A DNA stretch of 64,000 nt from Guillardia theta CCMP2712 (taxonomy: Eukaryota; Cryptophyceae; Pyrenomonadales; Geminigeraceae), in NCBI RefSeq assembly GCF_000315625.1, contig NW_005434671.1, forward strand, positions 155,953-219,952, read 5' to 3'. The notes beneath the pieces are model-generated. The model ran no database searches and was not told the origin of the DNA. It saw only the letters and a list, made by a program, of their open reading frames with translations. Positions 31,300 through 42,018 of the stretch are shown one piece after another (positions within the stretch are counted from its first letter, which is position 1; each line of letters starts with the position of its first letter). The translations under genes were made by a program, and so were the position numbers.

Positions 31300-32277
31300 A
31301 TGCCGATCAGGGAACGTATCGAGGCGCTGAAGGGTGCGCTGATGGAGAAGATGGAGGGACAGGAGAGCGTCAGGTTGCCGAGAAAGTCCAAGAGCGCGAC
31401 GAGAGGCCAGCTGGATGAAGCCAGAGCTGCTCAGCTGGGCGACTCGTCAAGTAGACTAGAAGCTAGTGACATGGGGAGCGTGGTACAAGACGAAGGTGGT
31501 GGGGGAGGCAGCGAGGCCTCGCGCAGGCTATCCCGTCTGGAAAGGAAGATCGAAAAGATCGAGAAGCTTTCGAAGAAGGAGAACGTGAACTTTCAGCACA
31601 AACATAATAGCATCGAGCATGGAGTAAGAGGCTTGAAATCGGCGAGGCAGCAGGCATCGCAGGAGGGAGCAGAAGAGACAGATGTACAGAAGGAAAAGCT
31701 TGTTGCTATGATAGAAGCGATGAAGATTGAAAGGGAAGGCAGCTTCAAGCAGCTGCAAGCGTACATCCATCAGCGCCACGAAGCCATGAAACAAGACATT
31801 CATCGCAAGCTGCTGGAACAGTCTGAACCAGCGAAAGCACAAGAACGATTCGGGATGGGGGGAAGGGATTGGAAGGAGCAGATAGACATGCACGACTCCG
31901 CTATGGCATACTCAGAGAACTTGATCATGATAGCTCTGCAGCAGAAGATGGACATGTTGCGCCTTGAACTTCTACGAGAGAAAACGATCTGGCAGAAGAC
32001 CATCGAGCAAGTTCAAGACGCCATGAGCGGAATGGTGTTATCTCTCGCGCTTGTTCTGCATTCTGACTTGGATGGAAAGGTGACATCACTCAAGGAAGAA
32101 TTAAGAGCCGAACAAGAAGAAAGAAAGCGAATACAGACAGAGCTCCTGATGGTGCTAAAATCTCATTGCGCCAAGGTTGTGGAGAAAGAGTACGAAACGA
32201 AGGAGAAAGAGGCCAACCCTGACCAGCAGATGCTGCAGAAGAAAGGCTCGAGGAAAGGAGGGGAGAAGAAGAGCTAG
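31300..32277 (+). CDS. Coiled-coil protein
   Basis: A single-exon frame of 325 residues starting MPIRERIEALKGALMEKMEG, with a Gly/Ser linker near residues 65-75 and long heptad-rich helices (RLSRLERKIEKIEKLSKKEN, KLVAMIEAMKIEREGSFKQL, LKEELRAEQEERKRIQTELL) and a basic tail ending RKGGEKKS. The layout, a short head and then a segmented coiled coil with R(L/E)ER-type repeats, is compatible with SF-assemblin-like striated fibre proteins, but the resemblance is too weak to name it. TAG at 32275-32277 overlaps the stop of the convergent fucosyltransferase gene. The start is about 98 bp from the divergent start of the secreted repeat protein. Confidence 0.65.
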   Translation: MPIRERIEALKGALMEKMEGQESVRLPRKSKSATRGQLDEARAAQLGDSSSRLEASDMGSVVQDEGGGGGSEASRRLSRLERKIEKIEKLSKKENVNFQHKHNSIEHGVRGLKSARQQASQEGAEETDVQKEKLVAMIEAMKIEREGSFKQLQAYIHQRHEAMKQDIHRKLLEQSEPAKAQERFGMGGRDWKEQIDMHDSAMAYSENLIMIALQQKMDMLRLELLREKTIWQKTIEQVQDAMSGMVLSLALVLHSDLDGKVTSLKEELRAEQEERKRIQTELLMVLKSHCAKVVEKEYETKEKEANPDQQMLQKKGSRKGGEKKS

Positions 32278-33809
32278 CTGTCGCAGTAACGATGGAAGTA
32301 ACGTTCACAGGTGCGGCACTGCAAGGTATTGAGGGAGGAGGCAGGAAGAGAGACGAGGTTGTACCTGCCAGGAAGAAGAGTCCTTGCGAAGATGGTCAAA
32401 CTTCCTCAGGGTTGCAATCCTGCTGAGCACCTGCTGGGGATTTGACCTGAAGGCCCAGTCAAAGATGAGCGGGGAAGGAAGTGCGAAGAAGTACCGCCAA
32501 CTGAAGAAGGAACGATACAACGACGCATTCCTGTCCAGCTGTTTTCCAACGGCAATGAGCTGGAAAGAGTGAAGAATCTCAGTTTACCTTTCCGAGGAAC
32601 TCGCCGATCGAGTCAAGATCGCTGAACTTCAAGATGTTAAGATACCCTCCCGGAGCAACCTATCGTGCAGCGTCACCGAGGCCGGTGAAAGTAGCTGTAA
32701 GCTCACCGCATACGAGTCGGCATTGGGAGCACCGAGGTAGACCATTAGAGAACCTCTTGCTGCATCTAGCATGCCCTGCATCGAGACGTTGACTGCTGTA
32801 TGAGCGCAAGGCTGCGCTATACCTTGTAGAATCTGTCTGTTAAGAAGTCTTCGACGACTTCATCCTCAACGACCAGATTAAATTTGTAGTGCGAGTCTGC
32901 CGTGTCCTTCTCGTACCGCCGGATTTCGCGATCAGAGCCTTCACCAGCAAAGCACCTCCCGATGGTATCGACAGGAAGGTGCCGCCGCAAGCTCTCGACG
33001 AGCCTGTGAACGAGCGCATCAAGTCTGTCACACTTGTCGTCCATGCGAAGAACAGCTTTGCCGGGTGAGTTTGCCTGCAGAGAATGATCAGGACAAGGCA
33101 TACAAGAACAAAATCAGTGTACAAAGTCAAAAAAGCTTGCTGACAACAAGTGGTGATCGATACAATCGTCTGAAATATTTGAGCAGAGCTCTCCAGTCAA
33201 GGAGCTACCGATGAAGTTGAGCTTCACGTCTGAGTACCGATGGAAACTTATCAACATGTCTGCACTTGCCAGTGTTGGAATGTTGATAGATGCTGGGTGC
33301 AAATTTATGATGGCGACCTTTTGCCACCAGGCTTTTGAGCTCAACACCGGATCATTGCGATCGATTCCAACCAGGATGTCAGCATCTGACTTGTTGCTGG
33401 TGATTTGGCATGAAATCTTGCATTCCTCAACGGCCTCATGCTCGAGAGGTAAGCCGAGATGGCAGTTTAGAAGGGATGGTGAATAATACATCAGCACTGG
33501 AACGCTGCACGAGTCAAGTTTGTTGTACCCGGGTTCGATCATGGTATGTGTCCCATATGGATTCAAGCTAATCGTTCTAGTGTTCTGAAAATCATACAGA
33601 ATGGACCTGATCGCATAATTCATCATGCAAATACTGCCTAGATTGCAAAGAGGGGACGCATTATCCACGGTTGACATCCTCACAGAGCGCAAAGCAGACC
33701 AGTATGAATACAGCAATGCTGCAACAATGAAAGCAATCGAAGAGATGAAGGCTACGGACAGCAATCTCGACTCATTCTTGTAATATTTTTTCAATCTGAA
33801 ACTTGACAT
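32274..33809 (-). CDS. GT10 alpha-1,3-fucosyltransferase-like
   Basis: Type II membrane topology: MSSFRLKKYYKNESRLLSVA leads into the anchor FISSIAFIVAALLYSYW. The luminal part contains the GT10 landmarks: HLPVDTIGRCF, YKFNLVVEDEVVEDFLTDRF (the KFxLAFENSxxEDYVTEK motif of the family), GAPNADSYAVAPGGYLNILK and the SLYRSFFSWR segment (Y..YF.WR). A last exon CRTCERYFHRYCDS, with two Cys, ends at TAG 32274-32276. GT10 enzymes transfer fucose from GDP-fucose to N-glycan GlcNAc or related acceptors in the Golgi. Typical Asn of AFENS is replaced (VVEDE), so activity deserves a check. Introns are short with GT-AG ends. Confidence 0.82.
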
Positions 33810-34109
33810 GTCAATCTACAACATTCTCCTTCGCTCACAGATCATTCACCTCTTGTCGGAATCATCCCATGGTGAAGTGATCTGCGATGATGTCTCATTT
33901 TCCTTCAAGTTCCTGTCCTTTTCAGATGACTTCTTCAGACTCCTCAGCCTTGCTTCTCCCGCAGCTTCTACCTTCAGCATCGGGTTTATGCCGCACTATA
34001 GCAGCAAGTTGAAGTGTATCAGTTATAACCTCATGGCCATCATACCAGCAAGTGCCATGGGGCCTCAAAGTGTTTTCAAAGTTTTGCTCTTTCTGGTCGC
34101 TCACCAGGA
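33810..34109. other. Intergenic, no recognised gene
   Basis: Frames on both strands are open (for example 33808-34335 plus) but none resembles a known protein. It directly adjoins the GC-rich repeat block. Confidence 0.35.
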
Positions 34110-35345
34110 GGCGCTGCCGTTGCCATCACTGTCCTCGGATCATCCGGGCACCATCACCGTCCGATCCGACTCATGTCACCGAGTCACCGTGAGTACTCTG
34201 TACGGTGCCAACTTCGGAAGGAACGATAGCAACCGTTCCGGCCGGGCGGCCCGGCGGACCGTGTGCCTCCGGGCCTCCGCCGGAGCCTCGCGGCCCGGCC
34301 CGCCGGGCCCGGTCGCACTAAGTTGCCGCGCTTGAATGGCGATTCATTGAAGACGCCTCGGAGTCCGGGCCTGGCGGCTGGCGGCCCATGATCATCGGCG
34401 GAACTTGAATCATTCGCGCCCACGGTCATCCGATTCTTTACTCAAAGTTAAGTTAAAAATCAGTACTGTACGAGGACAAGTGAGTCAGGAGAGTCGAGGA
34501 GGCTCGCCCCTGACACTGTCCGGCACAGGCCAAACGGCGAGAAGAGAAAAGACAGCGGCGCGGCGAGAAAGCCGGCTCACGCTGCGCCGGTGCCTGGGGG
34601 GCCGGCTTTACGGTCACTGTGACGGTCCCGGGCCGGGCCGGACTCCGGGCCGTCCGAGCGCGCCGCCGATGTGAGTGGCCCCCAGGGTGGCGCCAGAGGC
34701 CGCCCGTCCGGGCCTGAGCCTCCTGCGGCTCAGCGGCTTGACTTCAATCGGCGTCGGACGCCGGCGGCCCGGACGGAGCCTGTCACCTGATCGGACTCGA
34801 TCGGACCCGGTGCGTCGCGTGTGACACCGCCGTGCCAGTGATCGGATCGGGCTCGGACTGCCGCACACGCGGCAGGCCGCAGCTCGGAACTTGAAGATCC
34901 GAACTTCGGAAGTTTCAAAGTAGGCTCGAAAAGTATTTAGCCTGGGGAAAGTCAAAAGAGCCTCCGGACTGTCCCAATAGATCAGGGGGTGGGTGGGGGT
35001 TATAGAGTCGGAAGGACATTCTGAGGAATAAACGGCGAGGGGTAGTGACGAGGTGAACTGTTCCCTTATGACCTACGGATGGTACCCTACCCCCAAAGTC
35101 ATCCAAATCATGATACCTCCTCCAAATTGAGGGACCCAGTACCCCACCATTTCCATACTCTCATCCATGTCCCCCTTTATCCACGTCCCCAACAGCACGA
35201 CTACCCCCCCACATTTCTTTGTTTCATCCACCCCACCCCCACACAAAAGTCAATCTGCTAATTTTACGCAACTCCCCCACGCCACCCCACCCTACGCCAC
35301 CCCACCCCAGCCTCCGAATCCCCCTACCCCTGCCCTCCCCACTAG
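34110..35345. repeat. Composite repeat: GC-rich block then C-rich block
   Basis: 34150-34920 is extremely GC-rich with recurring words such as CCCGGGCCGGGCCGG, GACTCCGGG and GATCGGA, interspersed with GACTCA/GAGTCA words. 34985-35000 is GGGGGTGGGTGGGGG and 35085-35340 is C-rich (CCCTACCCCC, CACCCCACCC). Read on the minus strand the order is G-rich then GC-rich, matching 49.4-50.8 kb. Long open frames in it are compositional. Confidence 0.55.
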
Positions 35346-37063
35346 CAACTTTAAAAAATGTTGTACGAAAAAGTAAACAGATAGAATCTATAAAATTATA
35401 AATTATCTTTATTTCTTTTAAAAGATTAAAAAATCCACTTTCCCTATGCCATTACAACTCCAGTACCATAGTAAACACTATCTGTATCTCTATAAGATGC
35501 AGTCCATCTGTTTTAAAAAGTTCCTGAAGTTTGTACTCACAATATGTTATTGTTTTACTGTTATTGTTTTATTCTTATTGTTTTATTGTTATTCTTATTT
35601 AAAATTATATATATGTATGTCGTTCTGCCCGGGGCCAATCCTTTTGTGTTCCTAGGACCAGAGCGTATCTACATTTTCTGAGTACCCCCCTTTGATAGAG
35701 ATGACCCCACCTCCGATAGCGATGGTAGGATTCTAGTACCATGGAGCTATACCTTCAGCTATTGCTAGGACCCTGGTAGCTCTGGCTGTATCAAGTTGCT
35801 TGCTTGATAGACCCTTACTAGGACACTTGTAGGACTGATTGCCAGTTGAGGGCTCCTAGGGCTCCACAATGTGTTCCTAGGACATTCCAAATATCAGGGG
35901 GTAGGACTTACTAGGACCACTCTAGAACAAGTACTTTGATAGTTTAGGGTGGTCCTATCCCCGCTAAGCCAGAATAGTTCAAATCCTAGCACTGCACTGA
36001 AGGTACGGGTATTTTGAAGCTGAAATGAAGGGGTGGGGGTATAGTGCAACCGCTTTCGTTGTTCATGCCGATCATCCATGCCTTGAGAAAGGAGGACAGG
36101 GTGGGCGATGAAGGGAGAGGAATGATGCTTGCAACCCTCAGCGAGAATGACATCTGTTACTGACCATGAAAGTCTTTTCATTCCCTTTCTGTTCCGCATC
36201 TTTTTTTCGCTGGTTTGCCTGTTAGACATGTCCATTCCCCCTTGAGGACCGTTGAGCGTGTATGTGTGCTGTGATTGTGTGTTGAGATGAACTCGGGGTC
36301 AAGTGTAACGTCAATCACATGTTTATTCCTCACCACAATGGTAGACAGGTTTGTTTTCCTTTCATGTTCCCGTCTCTGAAGTTTGCTGTGCTGTGCCGTC
36401 AACATGCAGGACTGGTAATCTTGTTCCCTCTCATAGATGAATCGTCCATCTCTTCAGCACTCATTCACTGAGCGATGAATCATTTGAACAGATCCCCTCT
36501 CTCACAAAATGAAATTTCAGAGTAGATTCCATCGATCATGGCAAATGTGCCACATTACTGCTTCCCTCAAATACTTCACTGCTGAAACTTGTGCACTGAT
36601 TTTACATCTGACAAGCTGCTCTGCCAGATTTCACAATGTCAATGGTCCGCTGCTGTTAAGATTGTGATGAGACAAAAGGCTGGGTGACGTTGTCATTTTT
36701 CTGATCCCAATCTTCAGAATCCACGAGAGCTTTTTGGTGTCGAAAGCAAACAGGATTACCTTGAAAACCCAAGATCATCGAGCAGCTTTCATTCATTGAC
36801 GCAGAGCGTTAGAGGGGCATTATCAGTGTAGGAAACTGCATTGTTGTGGCGCGCGCGGGATTTGCTGAGCCCGATCCGCGCGCGCCCGGGGCCCTTCGGT
36901 CTTGTTTTTTTGGAACCTTTTGACACCTGCAATGATTGGTTGGAGTGGGAATGCCAAGAATAGCGAGTGACGATACACCCAACATGAAAGCTTTCTTTAT
37001 CTTTCTCCGTTAGGATACGTAGAATCCATCAAGACCGCTACGGCATAACGACATTGATTCATC
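35346..37063. other. Repeat-rich intergenic region
   Basis: 35380-35620 is AT-rich with repeated TTATTGTTTTA words. 35650-35930 holds at least five CTAGGAC words. 36845-36895 has a GCGCGCGCGGG...CCGCGCGCGCCCGG near-palindrome. No gene was recognised; the last part is the promoter and 5' leader of the K+ channel. Confidence 0.45.
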
Positions 37064-39134
37064 ATGGCAACTGTCATTCCACGAATGCGCAAGTCGTCAA
37101 ATGCTGACTCATCAGATGATTCTCCGTCAGAGCAGTCACCATCTGCACCAATCGGTTTCAGACAATCATCGCTGGAAAACCTGTACAATACAGACATCGA
37201 AAGGAAAATTTTAGAATCGACCAGATCAAAGGCAAATCTTTGAACAAATATGGGGTTGCCATTCATTCTTTGTTTTCTTGCAGATTTGGTTCTTCTTGGA
37301 CGACCCTTCTTCTTCTCGACCCGTATGAACTCAAAAGTAGATTCCCTTAGTGAAATTATTGACACCGTTTTCTGGCAGGCTTATTTTTTCTCCGTATTCA
37401 TTTTGATGCTTATCTTGCTATCGTGTACAAGTTTTGTTTTGGAAACCATTCCGATATTGTGCTGTGGGAGATACGACTCAGTGAGAACATTGTTTGCTCT
37501 TTTCAATTGCTGATGTGCAATTGGTAGGTATGGAATAACATCGAGGTTGTATGTGTTTCCGCATTCACTTTTGAATATTTGTCACGCCTTCTTGTTGTGC
37601 CCACGTTTATGAACAATGAGGTGAGCATCCTTATCCGAGCTGAGAACTTTGTCATATTGAAAGGGTGACAGGGGAGGCTGGCTAGCTCAGAAAGAACAGG
37701 CCCAACAGCAGAAATTCTAGCAAGATTACGATTCCTGTTCAGACCGTTGAATGCAATCGACTTGACCGCAATTCTGCCCTACTACATACAACTCATGCTA
37801 CCGAATGGTAACGGAGCAAGTGGAACATCATTCCTACGAATAATTCGATTGGCTCGGGTAAATTGCGTGCACTCTGTTTCATTGGTCTTTCTAACTTGCT
37901 TTACCCATTCCTTTCTCCATTCCTTTCTTTTTCTTTCTCCAGGTTTTCCGTTTGTTCAAGCTTTCGAAGTATAGTGAGGGGATGTGGTTGCTGTCAGCAA
38001 CCTTGATGAGGAGGTCGAAATTTCTCTTACTTGCCTGCATTCTCTTAACATCATGACACAGCTGGCGTGCACTGAGCATGTTGCTCTTCTTCATGTTGAT
38101 TTCTGTAATTTTATTCTCGAGTGTGATGTACTATGTGGAGCGTGGGGATTTTTTTTATTGTACCATGGATGCGGCAAGGCAAAACCTGTGCAGGTGAGAT
38201 ATTTGTGTCAAAGGCTCTGTATGGCATTTCATCTCACACGATTTGATGATTTCAGGATTGAAGATGTTGTCACCTTTGATCCCACTGTCGGACAGGGTCT
38301 AGAACAGTGTCGGCAGATGGTGCAAGATGCATTGGGGATTTCTTTAGACTGCTGCGATGGACAGGCTTGGTACGCATGGCCACCATTGGACCAGAACGGG
38401 GACGGATGCATTGACAAGAGCAAGTTCGAGAGCATCCTGTTAACAGCGTGGTGGTGTGTGGTCACGATGACAACCGTTGGTTACGGAGATGTTGTTCCAG
38501 TGACAGCCGGTGGTCAGCTGATAGCAGTGCTCACAATGCTCAGCGGGATTCTTCTGTTGGCGTTACCGATCACTGTCATTGGATCAAACTTTAACATTGA
38601 GTACGAGAGGTCAGAGGCTGAACAAAGGATGCATGAACAGCTTGAATGGGCAGAGAAATCAAAATCTCAAAAAGTGACACCGTTAGAAGAAAGAGAAGCT
38701 TCTGTCCCCCAAGATGAAATCATTGCAACACCTTCATCAAATTTGCCAGGGAATGGGTCGATGGCAACTCCAACCCCGATGAAACAAAGGCGCAGTCTAA
38801 TGTCAAGTAGCTGGAGAGAAGAATCGAGGCCTGGAGCAGACTCCGTAAGACAATCCGCTTTGAGATGTTAGTGTTTTGGTAACTGATACATCTGGCCAGA
38901 ATTCAGCGGGTACTCAAAGAATACTCTTGGCAACTGTGGAGCGGTTGATGGCTGAACATCGTGAGATGATTCTACGGAAAGCAGACGTAAAGATAAGATG
39001 CTCGAAAGAATCGAATGTGACTTTCATTCCAGGAGATGATAAAAGAGCATGTAAAGGAGATTGCGAGAGAGGTCGTCGCGCGAAACAGGGAGAAAAAGCA
39101 TGGGACTGGGAACGGGACCGACCCAACAAGCTAG
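37064..39134 (+). CDS. Voltage-gated K+ channel (Kv type) with EF-hand-like turret
   Basis: Six-helix Kv architecture: short cytoplasmic head ([20 protein letters not shown]...; no T1 domain), [14 protein letters not shown]1 [21 protein letters not shown]2 [21 protein letters not shown]3 [18 protein letters not shown]4 [19 protein letters not shown] with Arg/Lys every third residue, S5 [20 protein letters not shown], pore helix and filter [10 protein letters not shown]6 [20 protein letters not shown], then a cytoplasmic tail ending in a helix ([20 protein letters not shown]) and TAG at 39132-39134. The S5-pore turret is unusually long, Cys-rich and holds [13 protein letters not shown], an EF-hand-like loop with Lys at position 12. 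Intron 1 (37231-37283) must have a GC donor for the frame to fit. AATAAA at 39198-39203. Confidence 0.88.
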
Positions 39135-39197
39135 GAGTGCCGTCATGATATTTTAACTATGCAGAATAGAAAGGTGTAAAAAGTTGCTATTAATTCA

Positions 39198-39203
39198 AAT
39201 AAA
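39198..39203 (+). terminator. Poly(A) signal of the K+ channel gene
   Basis: AATAAA 64 nt after the inferred stop of the K+ channel; the convergent plastid-protein stop is at 39266. Confidence 0.45.
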
Positions 39204-39265
39204 TGTAACTATAATCGATGCGTTGGGTCCTACTGTCGTCAACTCGTGCAGGCTGGAGCAACGTT

Positions 39266-39967
39266 TCATGGTAACATGAGGCGCCCCTTGGTGGGAAGGA
39301 GAGCTGTGCCCGTCAGACGAGTGGCAACGAAGAGCCCCCCGAAGAGCAGCGTCAGCGTTCCGACCACGTTGACGAGGAAGATGAGGAGGAACGTTGCTTT
39401 CTGCTGCGAGATGCCTAGACGAGATTCAAGGAAATGAATGAGCTTGTCGAAGGCTGGCGAAACTGCTACAGCCAGGGCGATCCTGAATGGGCGGAGGAAG
39501 TTGCATGCGAGCCAGAAGCCTGCATAGACGGCGAGGAAACTTGGCCATTGCCCTTGGTCGAGAGGACTAAGGCCGCAGGACTTTCCAAAAGTGACCCAGG
39601 AAAGAATGACACACAAGGACATGTTGACGTTAGAGACCCAACCGTAAGCCAGAGCTGCGCTGATTCCAATGGCTGTAAGCTTCTCCTTGTTCACTTTTGG
39701 CATACGCAGCTTTTCTGTCATCCTCTTGAACATGTTGGAAAAGGAGTTCCCTGCTCCTGGCTGTTCGCTCATACACCTTGGCAACAGAGCCCTATTCCTA
39801 CCCATCCCAAATCTGCAGTGCGTCAGATAATCACGAGTCGACGAGGAAGAGACAGGACGGAGACGAAAGTTGCATGATGATGGGAGTCTCGTGCTGGCGC
39901 CATGGAAGCTGTCAGCCACCGGAAGCAACAGCATCGCCAGCGCTGCTCTTGTAGCTAAGGATGCCAT
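39266..39967 (-). CDS. Plastid-targeted DUF1279-like membrane protein
   Basis: Single exon. MASLATRAALAMLLLPVADS followed by FHGASTRLPSSCNFRLRPVS is a signal peptide plus a Ser/Arg-rich transit-like stretch starting with Phe, the targeting signal of complex red plastids. The mature part has a helix around AIGISAALAYGWVSNVNMSL, then GQWPSFLAVYAGFWLACNFL, RPFRIALAVAVSPAFDKLIH and a last membrane helix FLLIFLVNVVGTLTLLFGGL. The segment with PxRIxxxxxxxP fits DUF1279 (FAM210-like) proteins. An upstream in-frame Met at 40105 would bury the signal peptide, so 39967 is preferred. Function in the plastid is not known. Confidence 0.72.
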   Translation of the reverse strand: MASLATRAALAMLLLPVADSFHGASTRLPSSCNFRLRPVSSSSTRDYLTHCRFGMGRNRALLPRCMSEQPGAGNSFSNMFKRMTEKLRMPKVNKEKLTAIGISAALAYGWVSNVNMSLCVILSWVTFGKSCGLSPLDQGQWPSFLAVYAGFWLACNFLRPFRIALAVAVSPAFDKLIHFLESRLGISQQKATFLLIFLVNVVGTLTLLFGGLFVATRLTGTALLPTKGRLMLP

Positions 39968-40440
39968 GGTGGCCTCCTGGTCTTTCTGAGGCGGGTTGGA
40001 ACTTGTTGTGTCCAAACCATGCAATGCGTGTGGGGTGGACACAAGGAAGGGTAGCCTGGATGACAGGGGGTAGTGGTAGAAAACTGATTCCAAGGGGTGG
40101 TCCATTCACCAAGTACCCACCGCTGAATTATTAAAATATATGATAAGAAGGGGTGTAGCTAGTTTTGTAGATGGGGTCCGAAGTCAGGGTGCAAATTCAG
40201 CTCTGGTGGGGTATTCACAGTTGTGCAGACCGAGTATGGGTGGGGTGGTCACATTCAAAAATTTGTAATGTAGTCCGGAGCCTGCAGGGAATGGAAGGGG
40301 AAGACCGTGGAGGGACGAGAGCATGTTGTAGTTACGAGCATCTGTGCATGAGCAAGACAGATGAACGACAAGTAGCTTCCTGTTGAATCACTTGAAAAAA
40401 AATCATGATCTCAATAGAGAAATGTTTTACTGATTGACAC
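39968..40440. repeat. G-rich repeat patch
   Basis: 40060-40260 shows GGGGGTAGTGGTAG, AAGGGGTGGTCC, GGTGGGGTATTC and GGTGGGGTGGTCAC words, the same asymmetric G-rich composition as at 16.2, 41.8 and 49.4-50.2 kb. No gene recognised. Confidence 0.45.
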
Positions 40441-41075
40441 CTGGTCTGATCATACTATGTGTTCAGGAGTCATGGGGCTACATGGCGACAGCTTTCAGTC
40501 TTTCGTGGAAGACTTCGTTTCTCAGTAATTCAGCAACTGATTGTTGACAAGCTGACACTGAGCAAATAGAACGCGCTCTTTGAAATCTCTTGTATTGCTC
40601 CGATCTGCCCATCCCGACGAAAACGCTAACAAGGCAAGGCAACGTTGTTTCTTTGTCTCAGAAAAAGCTCTCACAAACACTTGCTTGTCATCTCTCACGT
40701 GTCATATGAACATCCATGAGTCGAGTTTCACAGGCACTGGAGGACATAGATCTCGCCCTATCCAAAGCAGAGCGTGATATGAATCAGTAAGGTGTGCAAC
40801 TGAACAATACTGGGATTGACAATGGTTTGCTTTCACTCCAAGCTTGAAATGTAAACTAGCAGATGAATGCAAATACATCAGGTTACTGCCAATCATGCCG
40901 CTGCTTTTCTCACAAAGTCGAGCAGACAGGTCGAGGAATGTTTGGCGATCACGGAGCACCAAGCGTCACAGGTAGAGACTTTATTCTCTTCACTGCCTGC
41001 CTCATGCTGAAGGATTCAGGTTGAGCATCTCAAGAAGTTTGCTGATCCATCATCAAGACGGGTGTGTTCATTCTC
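40441..41075 (+). CDS. Possible small coiled-coil gene, multi-exon
   Basis: Several short segments bounded by GT/AG read as a continuous helical protein: QLIVDKLTLSK, KKLSQTLACHLSR, ALEDIDLALSKAERDMNQ, SRQVEECLAITEHQASQ and VEHLKKFADPSSRR. Start and end were not found and frames between the first segments are not proven. No domain recognised. It could be an unannotated small subunit or a chance arrangement. Confidence 0.3.
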
Positions 41076-42018
41076 GTTATCATGTTTCTGTAACTGACTT
41101 GTTTGATGCTGTGATAGTCAATCAGTTAAACTAGTCCTCCTCTCTTGGATGCTAGTTTCCTTCAAACACATGATAGCAATTCCAAAACCTGAAATCTAGA
41201 TATACACCATCTTTTATCGCTTGATAACAAATCTTATGTTGTCACATTTGGAGGATTGAGGTGGTTTCGAAACTTGAGAGGTGCCGGCTCGTACTTTGGT
41301 ACCCGATTGTCAGGAAGGGAAACTCAGGAAATGATCTTATGAGATTGAGGGATGAAAGCGTGTAACCCGGTGGAACATGAAATTCATGATAGCAAAACAA
41401 AGCATATAAGGTGCTGCTGCGAAGATTCACTGAGCTAGTTTGGGCTCTGTGCATGAGCAGGTCGAACCGGGAAGACGAGCGGTCGGCGAGTTTTGGCAAC
41501 AGGGGGCTACACAGAGAGAAGATTTTGTAGAAGAAAGTGAAGAGAGAGAGTTGCATGGAAAATGAGAACATACGGGGTTAAGACTAGAGGAACAAGATAC
41601 ATAAGCTAAGAGGGAGGCGTAGAGTATGGGCAAGTTCTGCAACAAAGTTCCGAGAAATCGTTTCGTGGTACCGACATGCGAAGGTGAGGGAGGGAGGGCG
41701 AGGCGGAGGAGGAGAGGATTGAGAGGGGAAGGGGGAGAGGGCGAAGCGGAGGAGGGAGGGGAGGAATCACTAAAAATTCAACAAGCGATCAAAGGGGGGT
41801 AGGGGGTACTTGACAAGGATAAGGCTGTTACAGAATCCGGAGTTCCTCTCGGATAGTATGGGTACTTATGCTTAAAATGAGGGGTACTTGCTTGTCAAGG
41901 TGACAGAAAGTACGGGTGTGATTCATGTAATGGGGGTGGAGGTGAAGGATATTTTTCACCCCAGGGTGGGTCTCAACACCATGTCTCAGGGGTAGGGGGT
42001 GGTTGTCAAGGAGGTAAA
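41076..42018. other. Intergenic with purine-rich and G-rich patches
   Basis: 41680-41770 is a purine run (GAGGGAGGGAGGGCGAGGCGG type); 41795-42005 is the G-rich asymmetric repeat (GGGGGGTAGGGGGTACTTG, GGGGTAGGGGGTGG). The frame at 41242-41571 minus is not recognisable. Confidence 0.45.

Noticed and set aside
33525-33550. GGGTTCGATCATGG, another B-box look-alike
   Set aside because: Lies within the coding sequence of the fucosyltransferase-like gene; no cloverleaf.
34150-34920. Very GC-rich block considered as rDNA or a CpG-island promoter
   Set aside because: No rRNA-like stretches recognised, and similar blocks recur away from gene starts, so a repeat is the better explanation.
35960-36000. 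GTTCAAATCC, a tRNA B-box look-alike
   Set aside because: The flanking bases do not form a T-stem and no acceptor stem or A box was found at the right distance.
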